A DNA stretch of 64,000 nucleotides from Mariannaea sp. PMI_226 (taxonomy: Eukaryota > Ascomycota > Sordariomycetes > Hypocreales > Nectriaceae): positions 2,672,501 to 2,736,500 of the forward strand of contig JANFOG010000003.1 of NCBI GenBank assembly GCA_024336345.1. The letters run 5' to 3'. Of this stretch, positions 1 to 10,625 are shown in pieces (positions within the stretch are counted from its first letter, which is position 1; every line of letters begins with the position of its first letter). Below the pieces are notes generated by a model. The model was not told the DNA's origin, did not search any database, and saw only the letters and a program-made list of their open reading frames with translations. Made by a program: the position numbers and the translations under genes.

Positions 1-695
1 TGCGGCGCCATGACCCATTAATAAGGTTGTTCTTTCTTTCGTGCTGGCCTGGCTGATAATACTTTGGCTTGGGTACAGATTACATTACCTAAGGTTGGGT
101 AAGCTACCTACTAGAGGAAAGGCATTCATCGGCTCTTCCTGTCTGGGTCGAGTCCTTGCAGCTTAATTATCATCAGACTCTTTTGTCGTTCGTCTTATTT
201 TCTTCTCTCTTCAATTCCCCCCCAAAACCTTATCATCTCTGCTTTTCTCCGCCCTCATGACCTAGCAACGACCACCCATCCGCTTTTAATTATTTCCGAT
301 CGCATGTCGTTGCAGTTTTACTAGTACTGACGCTGGCCGCCCTGTCTTCGACGTCCCACCACTACCCGTCTTCCGACATTTCACTCTTTGTCGCATTTGG
401 CGCCCCCCCGCCGGCTACCCGTTGCCAGTTCTCGTTTTCGACGACGCAACCATCGCCAGGCATTATTGTCAACAACTCGGCTTCTCGCATTCCTAACACC
501 CGCAGCAATCTGCTTTGTCTTAATGTTGATAGGAGATAACCGCCAATCCTCTTCATTATAGGCGAAGTGTCTCTTTGGCGCCAGAGCACCAATATCGTCA
601 TTGCGCTGGCCGATTCATTCTCGTTTGGTCGTTGGCATCCTTTCTGTTGCGCATTATAGGATTTCTCCGGGCAGGCCCGCAATCCCGAGTTCCCC
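1..695 (+). promoter_or_regulatory. Upstream region and leader of the copper-fist gene, with three short uORFs
   Basis: No protein gene is visible here. A pyrimidine-rich tract (about 180-255) looks like a fungal core promoter or leader. Three short upstream ORFs precede the main ATG at 696: 257-265 (two codons), 304-324 (six codons) and 523-561 (twelve codons). Whether they are in the mRNA depends on the transcription start, which cannot be read from sequence. Confidence 0.45.
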
Positions 696-2331
696 ATGCC
701 TCTCATAAATGGGCAGAAGATGGCCTGGTACGCATTATTCCTTTGCCTTGGATGTCCCTTTTCCTCTTGTTCGCCGTTGCGCGCATAGGTTCACTGTTCC
801 TTACCATCATGTTTCTTCTAGCGAGCCTTGTATTCGCGGCCATCGCTCAACCAAATGTACTCACGCCAATGAACGATTGATGGTCCCTGTACGGAAGCCG
901 GGCCGTCCGCTGAGTACCTGTCCTCACCCGGCATCCCGTCCTTGCTCCTGTACGCAGGTCACAGCCGCCATCCCGAGGAAGCAAAAATGCCACTGTGGGA
1001 CCAAGTCTGCCGAATCTGCAAAAGTGAAGAATGAGAATGGTGAATCGTCCAAACTTCCCATGCCCCAGAGTCCCTCAAAGTCCACGACACCATCCTACAG
1101 AATACAGAAGACGAACCACAAAACGAGTACCCCAAATTCGAACCGGAAGCAGTCCGTCGACCCTACCACGATCGAACGGATGGATCCTAACATGTTCAAT
1201 GTCATTAATTCTTACAATGGCGCGCAGCCACCTACGGCGGCGATGCCTGATGTATCTGCCTTTGGGGGGATGGGTATGATGCCAGCCGATTTACCCTTTG
1301 GCAATGTCATGTATCCGATGTTTCCACCACAAATGACCCCGCATATGATGAGCTCGGCCAACACCAATGGCGTACACAGCGGCCACACCACTCCTTCAAG
1401 TACTCAAGCCCAGGAACAAATTGACACACCAGCCCTGAAGATTGGGTCCTGTTGCGGTGGAGGCGAAAGGAACGGGTCTGTTACAACAACTTCGATAAGC
1501 CGGTCGTCAACAGCAGCTTCTAGCCCGGCCGATGGGTCCAAGACCAAGAGCTGCTGCTCTCCCGGAATCATTTCCCCCAAGGCTAACAAAGAAACCGATA
1601 ACTTGCCTACCCCCAATATCCCGACAACTAATGGCTTTATTATGCCGTTTCAAGCACCCATGCTCATGCCAAACGGCATGTACGGCTATTACCCCCAGCC
1701 AACGGTTTTCACTTACCCTCCTCAATACGGTTCCTATTTACAGCCTCTACAGCCTGAGCAATGGAGACAGATAATGACTTCGATGACCTTTCCGACTCAA
1801 GGTATGATGCCATCCCCGTATGGCGTATCCACCAGTGGTGCCGTACCTTATCAGCCTCAAACTGTACCTCATCCAACCCCCGGAACATCGCATCAGTGCA
1901 GCTGCGGTGCATCCTGTCAGTGTGTGGGCTGCGCAGCGCATCCGTATAATGAAGCAACTCAAAATTATGTGCGATCTGCTTGGCAGAGTATGATGGACGA
2001 CGCCCAACACCACACCCACGTCAATGACCTTGGGATGAACGAAGCGACGACTCAAAGAGAATCTTCCGACCCTCCAGCTACGCCTGTCGTAGCCCCGGTT
2101 GAGGGAACGATATCACCAGCAGCTCCACAAACACCGTCAGAGGCCGCTTCAGGAATGAGTGAGGAGCAGACGCTCTCTGCTAGCGACTTCTTTTTCGTCA
2201 ACTACCCATTCGGAGATTCGTGTGCTGGCGACACCGCTAGTTGTCCATGTGGTGACGATTGCCAGTGCCTGGGCTGTGTTATACATGGCAACCAGGATCC
2301 GGTTACCGCGAATAGAATCCAGGCTTCTTGA
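696..2331 (+). CDS. Copper-fist transcription factor, Mac1/GRISEA/Cuf1-like
   Basis: Two exons, 696-727 and 822-2331, with a 94-bp intron, give 513 residues. The intron join rebuilds the copper-fist start: the zinc ligands C11, C14, C23 and H25 are followed by the minor-groove motif KPGRPL (36-41) and a conserved Cys-rich strand. Without the 32-nt first exon the domain would lack its first residues, so this start is favoured. Two Cys-rich modules of the form CxCx3CxCx2Cx2H lie at about 370-384 and 485-499, and CC pairs occur near 221 and 255. The middle is rich in Pro, Met, Ser and Thr. In this family the copper fist binds DNA, and C-terminal Cys-rich repeats sense copper and switch activation of copper-uptake genes. 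The repeat spacing suggests the Mac1/GRISEA branch rather than the detoxification (Ace1) branch, but this is inference. Confidence 0.9.
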
Positions 2332-3029
2332 TATGTATTTGTGGTGGATTGGTAACGGGGTAGGGGGCTGTCTTATTTCAAACAGCAGAGGAGAGGATCG
2401 AGGTCCTCTCAGCATGTGAAGGAAGATAAGACCCGGCTTTTTGGAAGAAAGGACAAAAGTGTGAAAATGGCAAGAAGCACGAGGCGTTATAAATGCGATA
2501 TAGATGCTTATTTTGTGATACCCTTCTAGAAGAGAGATACATGGTGAAAATCATGGCAGCTGCATCGCATGGCGTCAGCAAGGGGCCGTGATGTAGATTA
2601 CAGTACGGACAGCTCTTGGAGCAAATCTGTGGCATGAATATACCTGAGAACAAACTCTACACTCCTATCAATTTGCCTTCTAGCCGAAGCTCTATAGTAG
2701 TGGTGACAACTCTGCGCAAGGTAGACTAGAGAGATACCCTAGTGGCTAGTAGGACGTGTAGCTGAGTATTGATGTGGTATTGTCTTGGAAACCTATCTAT
2801 CTGCCAGTTGCACAACTACAGGTAAGTGAAGACTGCAAGACAGGGTACCTTGGGTAGCTACGGATTCTGCATGTGGGGCGCACTGTGTGGTTTCCTATAG
2901 ATCGAGCTGGTCCGTGGCAACAAAGGTTTGTTTGTGTATCATCTCGAGTCTCCAAAAGCACCAGGGCGAATGAAAAATTGTTGATTGATCTGGACAATTT
3001 ATCAAATTGTAGACCTTTATCATTTCTAG
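2332..3029. other. Intergenic region between copper-fist and SR-rich genes
   Basis: No coding signal. A donor-like GTAAGT at 2822 and an acceptor TTCTAG ending at 3029, directly before the next ATG, could delimit a 208-bp 5'UTR intron of the downstream gene. A GGTACC-containing motif lies at about 2844-2851. Confidence 0.4.
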
Positions 3030-4130
3030 ATGGATCACCGACGTGACTCCCGGCAACGGTCTCCACACCGCAGCCATCATCGATCGCACGAATGGAGTGA
3101 CAGGAGAAGTCAGGATCGCGACCGTCACCAAAGGGATTCGCGCTCCCGATCACCGGAGCACAAGAGATCCAGAAGAACACTCTCACATGACGAAGTTCCG
3201 CCTCGAAAGCGAGATGATCGCCAATCATCTTCAAGACACCACCGCTCATCTCATAGGCATCGTGAACGTGGCGGTCAGATTGAGCCGCAGGTCAACCCAA
3301 ATCTGCCGTTCTCAGCTCGGCCGTTGTCCAAGGCAGACTTGCCCATCTTTGAGCCACTATTGGCCCAGTATCTGGACCTCCAGAAGCAGAAGGATATCAA
3401 CGAAATGGATGATCGGGAAGTGAAGGGGAGATGGAAAAGCTTCGTAGGCAAATGGAATCGCGGCGAATTGGCAGAAGGATGGTATGATCCCGAAGTATTT
3501 GCCCGTGCCAAGGAAGAAGTACAGGAGCGACCTCGGGATAGGGAAGAGATGGATAAAGCTCATGAAGTCGACGCACAGAGTCCTAACGTGGAGAGAGAAA
3601 GAGATGGGAGTGACGAAGATGACTACGGTCCTGTCCTCCCTGGATCATCAAAGTCGACCCGTCGTGCCGGTCCTGGGATCCCTACGCTTCAAGATCTTTC
3701 CCTCCGTGCGGAGATGGAAGAGGAGGACAAGCAAGCCTCCATTGCTGATCTTCGATCGGCGCGCAAGGCTGACCGTGCCTTGCAAAAGGAGCGTCTTGAT
3801 GACTTGGTACCCCGAGCTGAAGCTGGCACGCGCGAACGCCAACTGGAGAAGAAGCAGCTACTGAATGAAAAGATGCGCTCGTTTCGCGAAAAGAGTCCCG
3901 GGATGGACGCTGGTGACGAGCGGGAGATTATGGGAGGAGGAGACTCACTTGAAGAGTACAAGAATGCCAAGGAACGAGAGCAGAAACGAAAAACGGAACG
4001 TGAAATTCGTCGAGAGGAAATCGAGAGGGCGAAGCAGGAAGAAATGGAAGAAAAGCGAAGAGCTTGGAGAGAGAGGGAAGAGGGAACCGTCAGCATGCTG
4101 AGGGAGTTGGCGCGGCAGCGATTCGGATAG
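3030..4130 (+). CDS. Arginine/serine-rich nuclear protein with conserved C-terminal coiled coil
   Basis: Single-exon gene, 366 residues. The first 85 residues are dense in Arg, Ser, Asp and His (RS/RD/RH dipeptides), typical of nuclear RNA-processing proteins. A conserved middle block (about 95-160) contains a WKSFVGKWNRGE segment. The C-terminal half is highly charged and predicted helical; it holds a conserved LVPRAEAGTRERQLEKK block, an IMGGGDS motif and ends in RELARQRFG. I recognise this arrangement from fungal proteins often labelled 'RNA helicase HEL117-like', but no helicase motifs are present, so that name should not be taken as function. A role in splicing or nuclear RNA metabolism is inferred from composition only. 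The gene may have a 5'UTR intron ending immediately before the ATG. Confidence 0.85.
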   Translation: MDHRRDSRQRSPHRSHHRSHEWSDRRSQDRDRHQRDSRSRSPEHKRSRRTLSHDEVPPRKRDDRQSSSRHHRSSHRHRERGGQIEPQVNPNLPFSARPLSKADLPIFEPLLAQYLDLQKQKDINEMDDREVKGRWKSFVGKWNRGELAEGWYDPEVFARAKEEVQERPRDREEMDKAHEVDAQSPNVERERDGSDEDDYGPVLPGSSKSTRRAGPGIPTLQDLSLRAEMEEEDKQASIADLRSARKADRALQKERLDDLVPRAEAGTRERQLEKKQLLNEKMRSFREKSPGMDAGDEREIMGGGDSLEEYKNAKEREQKRKTEREIRREEIERAKQEEMEEKRRAWREREEGTVSMLRELARQRFG

Positions 4131-4563
4131 GGCTGATACAACTTATGCTATTACAAACCGCCTTTAACAGTGGCATTCGAGTTCATTGTTCTGGATAGGG
4201 ATTCATCATGGAAGTTCGACTTGGGGAATTATGGCTGCTTGCAGCATCACGCATCCTGCAATCCATACACTTTGGTAGGCGGATTTTTTTAATGTTATTT
4301 TGGGCACTGTGGAAGCCGCAATTTGGCCCACTCTGATCAAACTCTTCAAGAACATCAACAGCCGACCGGAAAAGGGCTTTCAGCGTCTACGTGCAGATCA
4401 GGTCGAGTCGCACAGTCTAATAAAAAGGTGCTCCAGCCAGGAGGCGATAATTTGACGACGATTTCTTGATCCTCTGGAGCTTCATCATAGGGCACGGGTG
4501 AAAACCTCAACCTGTGTCTCCGCATATCCATCTCAGAGAACACATAAAAAAAATACTAACAGA
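4131..4563. other. Intergenic region upstream of EFM7
   Basis: 3' end of the SR-rich gene and the short promoter of the next gene in the same orientation. A T-rich run lies at about 4281-4298. The reading frame of the downstream gene is open back to 4498 but without an ATG. Nothing else is supported. Confidence 0.5.
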
Positions 4564-5367
4564 ATGGCCGAAGAGAACGAGCAGTATGGCTTTGAGGGCC
4601 TTATGGACGATCCGGAGGACTATTACCCGCCCACTCCGCCTCACAAAGAAGAAATGTTCACCATGAAGTCGGGCAAACCCATTACCCTACGTCTAGTTGG
4701 ATCGAGCCCTACGGAAGCTCACATTGTGTGGAACGGCTCTAAGATGATCGCCGACTACTTTGAGGATGAGCCCTCTCGCGTACGTGGCCGTACTGTCCTC
4801 GAGCTCGGCGCCGCTTCAGGACTTCCTAGCCTTGTGGCTGGCATCCTGGGCGCTCGCAAAGTTGTCATGACGGATTACCCTGATCCAGATATTGTCAAGG
4901 TCATGCAGATGAACATTGACACCTGCGATGAGACTGTTGATCCTCGCGGCACCCTCTCTAAGGCGGTGGATGCCGCCGGCTTTGTTTGGGGATCCGACTC
5001 AGAACCACTGCTCGCTCGCCTCAACGCCGGCTTGGAGGGACCTGGCACCGAACTCTTCGACGTGCTGATTCTCGCCGACCTGCTCTTCCGGCATAGCGAG
5101 CACGGCGCTCTGGTGAAGACGATCCGAGAGACGATGCGCAAGTCCCGTGATAGCGTTGCCTACGTCTTCTTCACTTCCTACCGGCCGTGGAAGAAGGAGG
5201 CCGATGAGAAGTTCTTCGACATTGCCCGCGAGGAAGGCTTTGAGGTGGAGCAGATTGCCGAGCGCCGTCTTGATAAGCCCCTCTTTGACAATGACCCGGG
5301 CGATCTTGACATTCAAAAGACTGTGAGGGGTTTCGCGGTGCGGTGGCCTGCGACAGCGTGCGAATGA
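4564..5367 (+). CDS. EFM7: Protein N-terminal and lysine methyltransferase EFM7
   Basis: Single exon, 267 residues, close to the usual size of about 260. The start at 4564 is the first ATG in the frame, in the good context ACAGAATGG. The family signature is clear: an N-terminal MFTMKSG segment, then HIVWNGSKMIADYF, then the SAM-binding loop VLELGAASGLPSL at about 78-90, and TDYPDPD near 103, which closes the nucleotide pocket. LADLLFRHSEH and FFTSYRPW further on are typical of the group 16 (lysine/N-terminal) seven-beta-strand methyltransferases. In yeast the orthologue methylates eEF1A at Gly2 and Lys3. It acts in the cytoplasm. The gene is third of four on the + strand, with no sign of shared regulation. 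Confidence 0.92.
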   Translation: MAEENEQYGFEGLMDDPEDYYPPTPPHKEEMFTMKSGKPITLRLVGSSPTEAHIVWNGSKMIADYFEDEPSRVRGRTVLELGAASGLPSLVAGILGARKVVMTDYPDPDIVKVMQMNIDTCDETVDPRGTLSKAVDAAGFVWGSDSEPLLARLNAGLEGPGTELFDVLILADLLFRHSEHGALVKTIRETMRKSRDSVAYVFFTSYRPWKKEADEKFFDIAREEGFEVEQIAERRLDKPLFDNDPGDLDIQKTVRGFAVRWPATACE

Positions 5368-6198
5368 GAGAGTTCGGTTTGGGTTACTTGAGGAGACAAT
5401 AGGCAGGCAATGGACGAGATGGGGATATCCCCAAAAATGCCGCTGAGCGAAAACAAAACAAAACAAAATGTATGGCTTGAGATAAAGAATGAATGACGAC
5501 ACATAAGAAACGCTTGCATTGAGCGCACATATCACCTGCATAGGTACCTACACTATTCGATACTTTCAGCGACTTGAACCGGTTGCTTTCCACCCACGCA
5601 TGTTGCGTCTTTTTCTTGATACCGAACGTTACGTTACCTTTTTTTCGTGTGTGTGTCTCTGTACCGGCTTGACGCCATTACTGCTACGTAAGTTATAGTG
5701 ACGCTACAGCGAGTGAAAACAAGCCTTGGGCTTCCCACTTCTCCACCTCGATGGACGGGGAGACTTTTGGTTTGCATATTGCTCCTCTCACTCAGTCGGC
5801 GCCGCACATTAAGTTATTAGCCGCTCTGTCCCCCTCGGGCAGGAGAAGGAGTTGGTTCCTTTCATCTGCATTGTGATCATAAAGGAAACGCCCCCATCCC
5901 CTTTTTCCAAGAAGAAAAAAAGAGAGAAGAAGAGAAGGAGGAGAAAGAAAAAAAACACCTCGACAAGGGTCTTCAAGTGGTTATCAATTTCTGATCAGAG
6001 GTTTACATACCCCTTGGTCCGAGTAAAGGGAGTGAACAAGGCTCATACACATCCCAGGTGCACTTACAGAGTACGTGGTTCACGCATTGCAGCTCAAAAC
6101 TACTATTATACCTTGCATTGCCTTGCTGCTCAGCACAAATCATTTACGCACGCGCAAGCACACACATACAAAGTCATAATAAGGCTTCAGCGCACGTC
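5368..6198. other. Intergenic region with AAAAC repeat, TAGGTACCTA palindrome and purine tract
   Basis: A short AAAAC-type repeat lies at 5450-5469, a perfect palindrome TAGGTACCTA at 5541-5550, and a 45-base purine-rich tract at about 5909-5955. The downstream frame is open back to 6058 but without an ATG. The rest shows nothing recognisable. Confidence 0.55.
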
Positions 6199-7086
6199 AT
6201 GTCAGCCGAGCCACAAACCTCGCCATATCTGGACCAGCTGAACCAGGATGGCTTTGTTGTCATCAAGGCCATTGTCGGCGGCCCAAAGCTGGAGGAGTTG
6301 CGGGCGGCGACCAGCAAGGCCACGGAGCTTGCGCGTGGGGGCGGGTGGCCTCACGTCCGGACCGTGGGAAAGCAGTTCCCGCCTTGGGATGCGAGCACGG
6401 CGCGGGAGCACGGTATCTGGGGTGTACAGCATTTAATGAACCCGGAGCTGCCAGGCCACGAGGGCTTCACAGAACTGTACTTCTCCGAGGCCATCCTGGG
6501 CATTGTGAAGCAGCTGCTCCGATGCGGGGATGATGAGCTTGTCATGGAGTTGTTCAACATGCTCGTGCGGCCCGAGAAAGATTTCGAATTACGGTGGCAT
6601 CGCGATGATATCCCAGCCGAGGCTATGCCACAAGAAGAGATGGAGCGGCTAAGCAGGCCTGCATATCACGCCCAGTACAACTTTGCCCTCTACGACGACG
6701 ATTCACTTGTCGTCGTTCCAGGCTCGCACAAGCGACCGAGGACCGACGTTGAACGCAATGCCGACCCATTTGAGAAGGTGTTGCCGGACCAGCTTATTGT
6801 CAAGTTGCAGCCAGGGGACATTGTCTTCTATAACAACAACATCCTGCACCGCGGCGTGTATGACTCTAACAGAGAACGAATGACGCTGCACGGTTCCGTG
6901 GGCCATGTCCAAGGAAACCGGCTGAGGGCAAGAAATGTTTTGCAACACGGAGTCGGGAAATGGGTTAACGAGTGCGCCTTTGAGCGGCTCAGCGGGATGG
7001 AAAGGCAGAGAGCCGAGGCGATGAGACAACGTCTGGTTCAGTTGGGGACCGAGAGCGGTGAGGTTGGGTTCTCTCTCCAGGGCTGA
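6199..7086 (+). CDS. PhyH-family Fe(II)/2-oxoglutarate-dependent dioxygenase
   Basis: Single exon, 295 residues. The double-stranded beta-helix iron site is visible: H134 and D136 in the HRDD sequence, the distal H217 in ILHRGVY, and R227 in ERMTLHGS as the likely 2-oxoglutarate-binding arginine. The N-terminal LNQDGFVVIKAIV segment is the typical opening of phytanoyl-CoA dioxygenase-like enzymes. GDIVFYNNNILHRG is the conserved strand carrying the second histidine. Family members hydroxylate small molecules; the substrate cannot be told from sequence, and no biosynthetic cluster surrounds it. There is no signal peptide and no obvious C-terminal peroxisomal signal (the protein ends LQG), so a cytosolic enzyme is inferred. 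The frame is open upstream to a GTG at 6058, but 6199 is the first ATG. Confidence 0.88.
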   Translation: MSAEPQTSPYLDQLNQDGFVVIKAIVGGPKLEELRAATSKATELARGGGWPHVRTVGKQFPPWDASTAREHGIWGVQHLMNPELPGHEGFTELYFSEAILGIVKQLLRCGDDELVMELFNMLVRPEKDFELRWHRDDIPAEAMPQEEMERLSRPAYHAQYNFALYDDDSLVVVPGSHKRPRTDVERNADPFEKVLPDQLIVKLQPGDIVFYNNNILHRGVYDSNRERMTLHGSVGHVQGNRLRARNVLQHGVGKWVNECAFERLSGMERQRAEAMRQRLVQLGTESGEVGFSLQG

Positions 7087-7192
7087 TGCAGGGCTGCTGC
7101 AGGGCTGATGATGGGCGGCTAGGCCAGGGAGTGCGGGAAAGGGAGTGTGAGGCCATGACGCCCAGGCTGAGAGACTGGCAGAACTGGACAAC

Positions 7193-7263
7193 AGGGGAAC
7201 GAGAAGGGGAGGGAGGGGGAAGGTAGGGGGAAGTGGAAGGGGAAGGGGAGAGAGAAGCGGAGG
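7193..7263 (+). repeat. G-rich purine tract, possible G-quadruplex
   Basis: About 70 bases of nearly pure G/A with repeated runs of three to five G, starting about 107 bp after the stop codon of the dioxygenase gene. Four or more G-runs separated by short loops fit the general G-quadruplex pattern. The complementary strand is a homopyrimidine tract. Confidence 0.6.
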
Positions 7264-10232
7264 CTTAGGCCGCGCTGAGCAACATTGGACAAGGTCCGAG
7301 TTGCAATTTTGTCTTGTGTGCCCCAGGTGGCCTCTCTCCGGCCTTGCTTGATATTACGGCACGCACTTCGTACAACATAGATGATATCCAGGTAGCCACT
7401 CACATGCAGCTTGTCGATAGGCAATGCATTACGTACGGAACCTCGTAAGTCCCATCGCTGAGGGAAGCAGGATGATGGGCCCATCAAAATCGAACGTGGC
7501 GTTTCCATCTATACGCTCCCATTCGGCGAGTTGGCGATTGTGTGACAGGCGGGAAGGCCAACACAAGCATGTCTTAGCGACTGTTCACCCCCTCCTCCCG
7601 TCCCTCCCCCCAACAGTTCTCAAGTTTTTCGCTTGTCTCTCATCAAGGTCCAGTTGCCGTATGCGGCGTGAAACAGAAGTTCGGCCCCGGCTCGGCCTGC
7701 TGAAGGGCAAGCATTGCGACTAATTCCGATAGCAATTAGGAATCACAAATAATGTGGCCAAGGTTCTCGATGGGATAGTCACGATGCCATCTTCCCCAGA
7801 TTCATGATCACGTACCCCAGATTGAAGAAAAAAGCCCGCTTCGGCTGGGTCAGTTCATCGATATCTGGGGATCCGTCGCAACCCCACTTTCTTTATTACC
7901 CCGGATGTGATCTCGCCAGGAAATGCCAGGGTGACGCGACAACAATCATGAAGCTGTCCATCTAAGCTGCGCGATGAGAACATACCTATAGCAGAGATGG
8001 TAGTCTATAAGTAAAACACGCAGTGCAAACAATTGGCAAGAGTTTGTACATAATTTAACGGTCGGCTCAAACGTATCTGATTAAGACCGTTGAACAAAGC
8101 CTTTTGCTCCAAGTGCCAAAAGAGAGTGGGATTCCCATTTCACATGGACGAGTTGAGTCAATAGCAAACATACAGTATGTATGCACCTCGGTAATTTGAT
8201 AAATGAGGCCGAACAGAGTCAAGGCATGAAGCAAGTGACAGACGCACTAACAGGCTTCTTTGCTCCATTGAAGGGCTGTCGCTGTGAGCTGAGAGAATTG
8301 TGGGCTGGCTTCAAAGTAATCTGTATGCTCCTCGAAGTTGTCCCATGCTAGCCTCAGCCCCATGGGGAGGAGATGGGGAGGAGATCGGTCGCAGTTGCGA
8401 GAGAGGCACTCGGTCTCGTTGCTCATCAAGTTATTGAGCGTACCCTTTGAGAAACCAAGACAGAAGCTGCCCGACGTCGCTCGCCTCAGTGACATGGTCA
8501 TGTTTGGACAAACTCATACGATGACGATGGTAACGAGACTGATGACTGAGCCGAGATGGGAATATCTGGGGGACCAAGGAAGCTTGAATCTACCCCACAC
8601 CCACTCCGCTCTCCGCACCTCCACATGGACTGGTCAATAGGGGGGCACAAGTCCTCAGTTTTTTTTTTCTCCCCCTGTTTTCCGACAAATCTGGACATCC
8701 CTCCCCTCCTGGAGTTTCTTGTAGGTGTGCATGGACTAGGGCGCTAGTCCTCATCCACCCCAAGGGGCTTCAATTCCCCCGAGACTGCGAGCCATGGCGC
8801 CGGTCAAGCTCGGTCTGTTGACACACGATATCCAGCATATGTTGGTGGCATGTTCACCTCGAGAAACTCTTTTTGTTCGCATGAATTTCCAAAACAGCGT
8901 CCCGTCTCCCAACACAAGTATTGGTGTGGCCAGCATCGCCTCTTCAACAGACTGTCAGGGGCCCTGGACCCTGGCGAGGAGGCTGACCAGCACGTTTTTG
9001 ACTGGTGCTTTGACATCAAGGAGGGGGAAGGAGGTGTTGCGTTGTCAAGCGGTTAGGATTCGGTGCCTGATGTGGGATCGTCCACAATGTATTCATACTT
9101 CATACTTTTTTTGTCCATTCTGTACTGTCAAGTAGAGTGTGGTCATTGCTTGGCTCGGCACACACTCTTTCAACGTCCATAGTCTGATGTTTTGAGGAAC
9201 ATGGATGCCTCCACCGAGGAGATGGAATTTCTGGTCTGGCCTCGTGAGGCTCTCATGGTCCCCCAACACCTTGCCCACCTCTGTTTCATCGTATCATGGT
9301 GGTGTCTACGTCCATGCTTTGGTTGAGATGGTATGCGCACCAGGCCGCAGCAGTTACAAGAGGATCGCCTGCAAGGGTACGGCTCGAGCCTCCTCCATTG
9401 CTCCGCTATCGCCTCACCCCCGCCGAAGGGAGGTGGCTTGCATTCCCATCTCCCGACATTGCACACAGCAAGTCGCACGGCCTGAAGCTTCCGGCGCGTC
9501 GAGCGGCTGTAGAAGGGATAATCGTGCTGAATTCGGGCAAGTTCATATCTGAGAAGAAGGACACAAATTGTCACGAGACGGACCCATTATCATGCACGCA
9601 CAAGAAAAATACATCAACCATCATCACATGTATTGTGGGATTTGAGAGAGATAAGTCCAGGTCGAATCAGGCTGAGTCGGAAATATGGATCGATCTGGAC
9701 TACCATGGAGGTAGTCAACCTTGATTGAGGGGAAATGGAGAATAGCTACTGTACATACTGTATCAATGTTACCCGGACAGTAGGTTGCGACAGTAGATGC
9801 ATTCATCCGGGGAAGAGGAGACCGGGGATAGATCAAAATCTCAAGATGGTGATTTGCGAGTCTTTTAACAGCCTACATCCCCCCCAGCCAGTGTCTGGAC
9901 CGCAAATACGGAGATGAAATCGACAGATAAGTGCAGGGTCATAAGCCATCAAAGCCCTTGACACTGCGGACAAATGCGGAGGGGGAGGAACGAACAAGTT
10001 TGAAAAAATTGGTGTGGTATGTTGAGAAAGACATGGTACATGGTTGGGAGGAGCAGGGAACAGGGATATGGCTTGTTCCAAGGACGGGGTTGAGGATAAG
10101 GTAAGCAGAGGCGAAGATGGCTATTGACGGGGGAGACGGGAACGAGGTGCGCGAGAGAGACGGCAAAGGCGGGAAAGTCAGAGCGCGAGTTCCCGCAAAA
10201 GTGTGAAGGTCTACCACTGCTCGGACATACAT

Positions 10233-10625
10233 AGTACCTACGGTATGTAGTACCTGTACTACCTACATAGGTAGGGGTGATTATTTGCGTCTCTAATTAT
10301 TTCCTGTCGGAGAATCGGAGAAGCGATGATTTGCCATAGTATGCTGTTAGCTTGATTGCCCAGATTGGGAAGTCAAGGGGGTGAGGGGGGGAGTGACGAG
10401 GAAGATGCGATCGATAATTATGCCAGGTACCTAGTACAGAGAACGGAGTATGGATACAGGCTGTGAGAAGACGCTCGGTCCGGCTCAGAAGGGGCAGAAC
10501 AGAATCACCCCAAAACGAGCAGGGAAACTACTTCCGGGACAAGGCAAGAGGGAAAGGAAAGAGGAGCGCGGCGAGGGGCTTTGAGTGGTACCTACCTAGA
10601 CTACGGTACGGGTAGGTACCTACCC
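10233..10625. repeat. Cluster of TACCTA/TAGGTA motifs
   Basis: Dense copies of TACCTA, TAGGTA and GGTACC occur in three groups (10233-10275, 10421-10437, 10588-10625). The last group contains a palindromic GTAGGTACCTAC core. The same motif recurs in several other intergenic regions of the window. Confidence 0.6.

Noticed and set aside
709..821. Start of the copper-fist protein at 709 with read-through of the first 94 bp
   Set aside because: This frame lacks the conserved first copper-fist residues. The ATG at 696 plus a GT-AG intron (728-821) restores all zinc ligands.
9205..9724. ORFs of 115 and 142 codons inside the 6.5-kb gap
   Set aside because: They overlap each other in different frames, lack any family resemblance and have no coherent splice sites.
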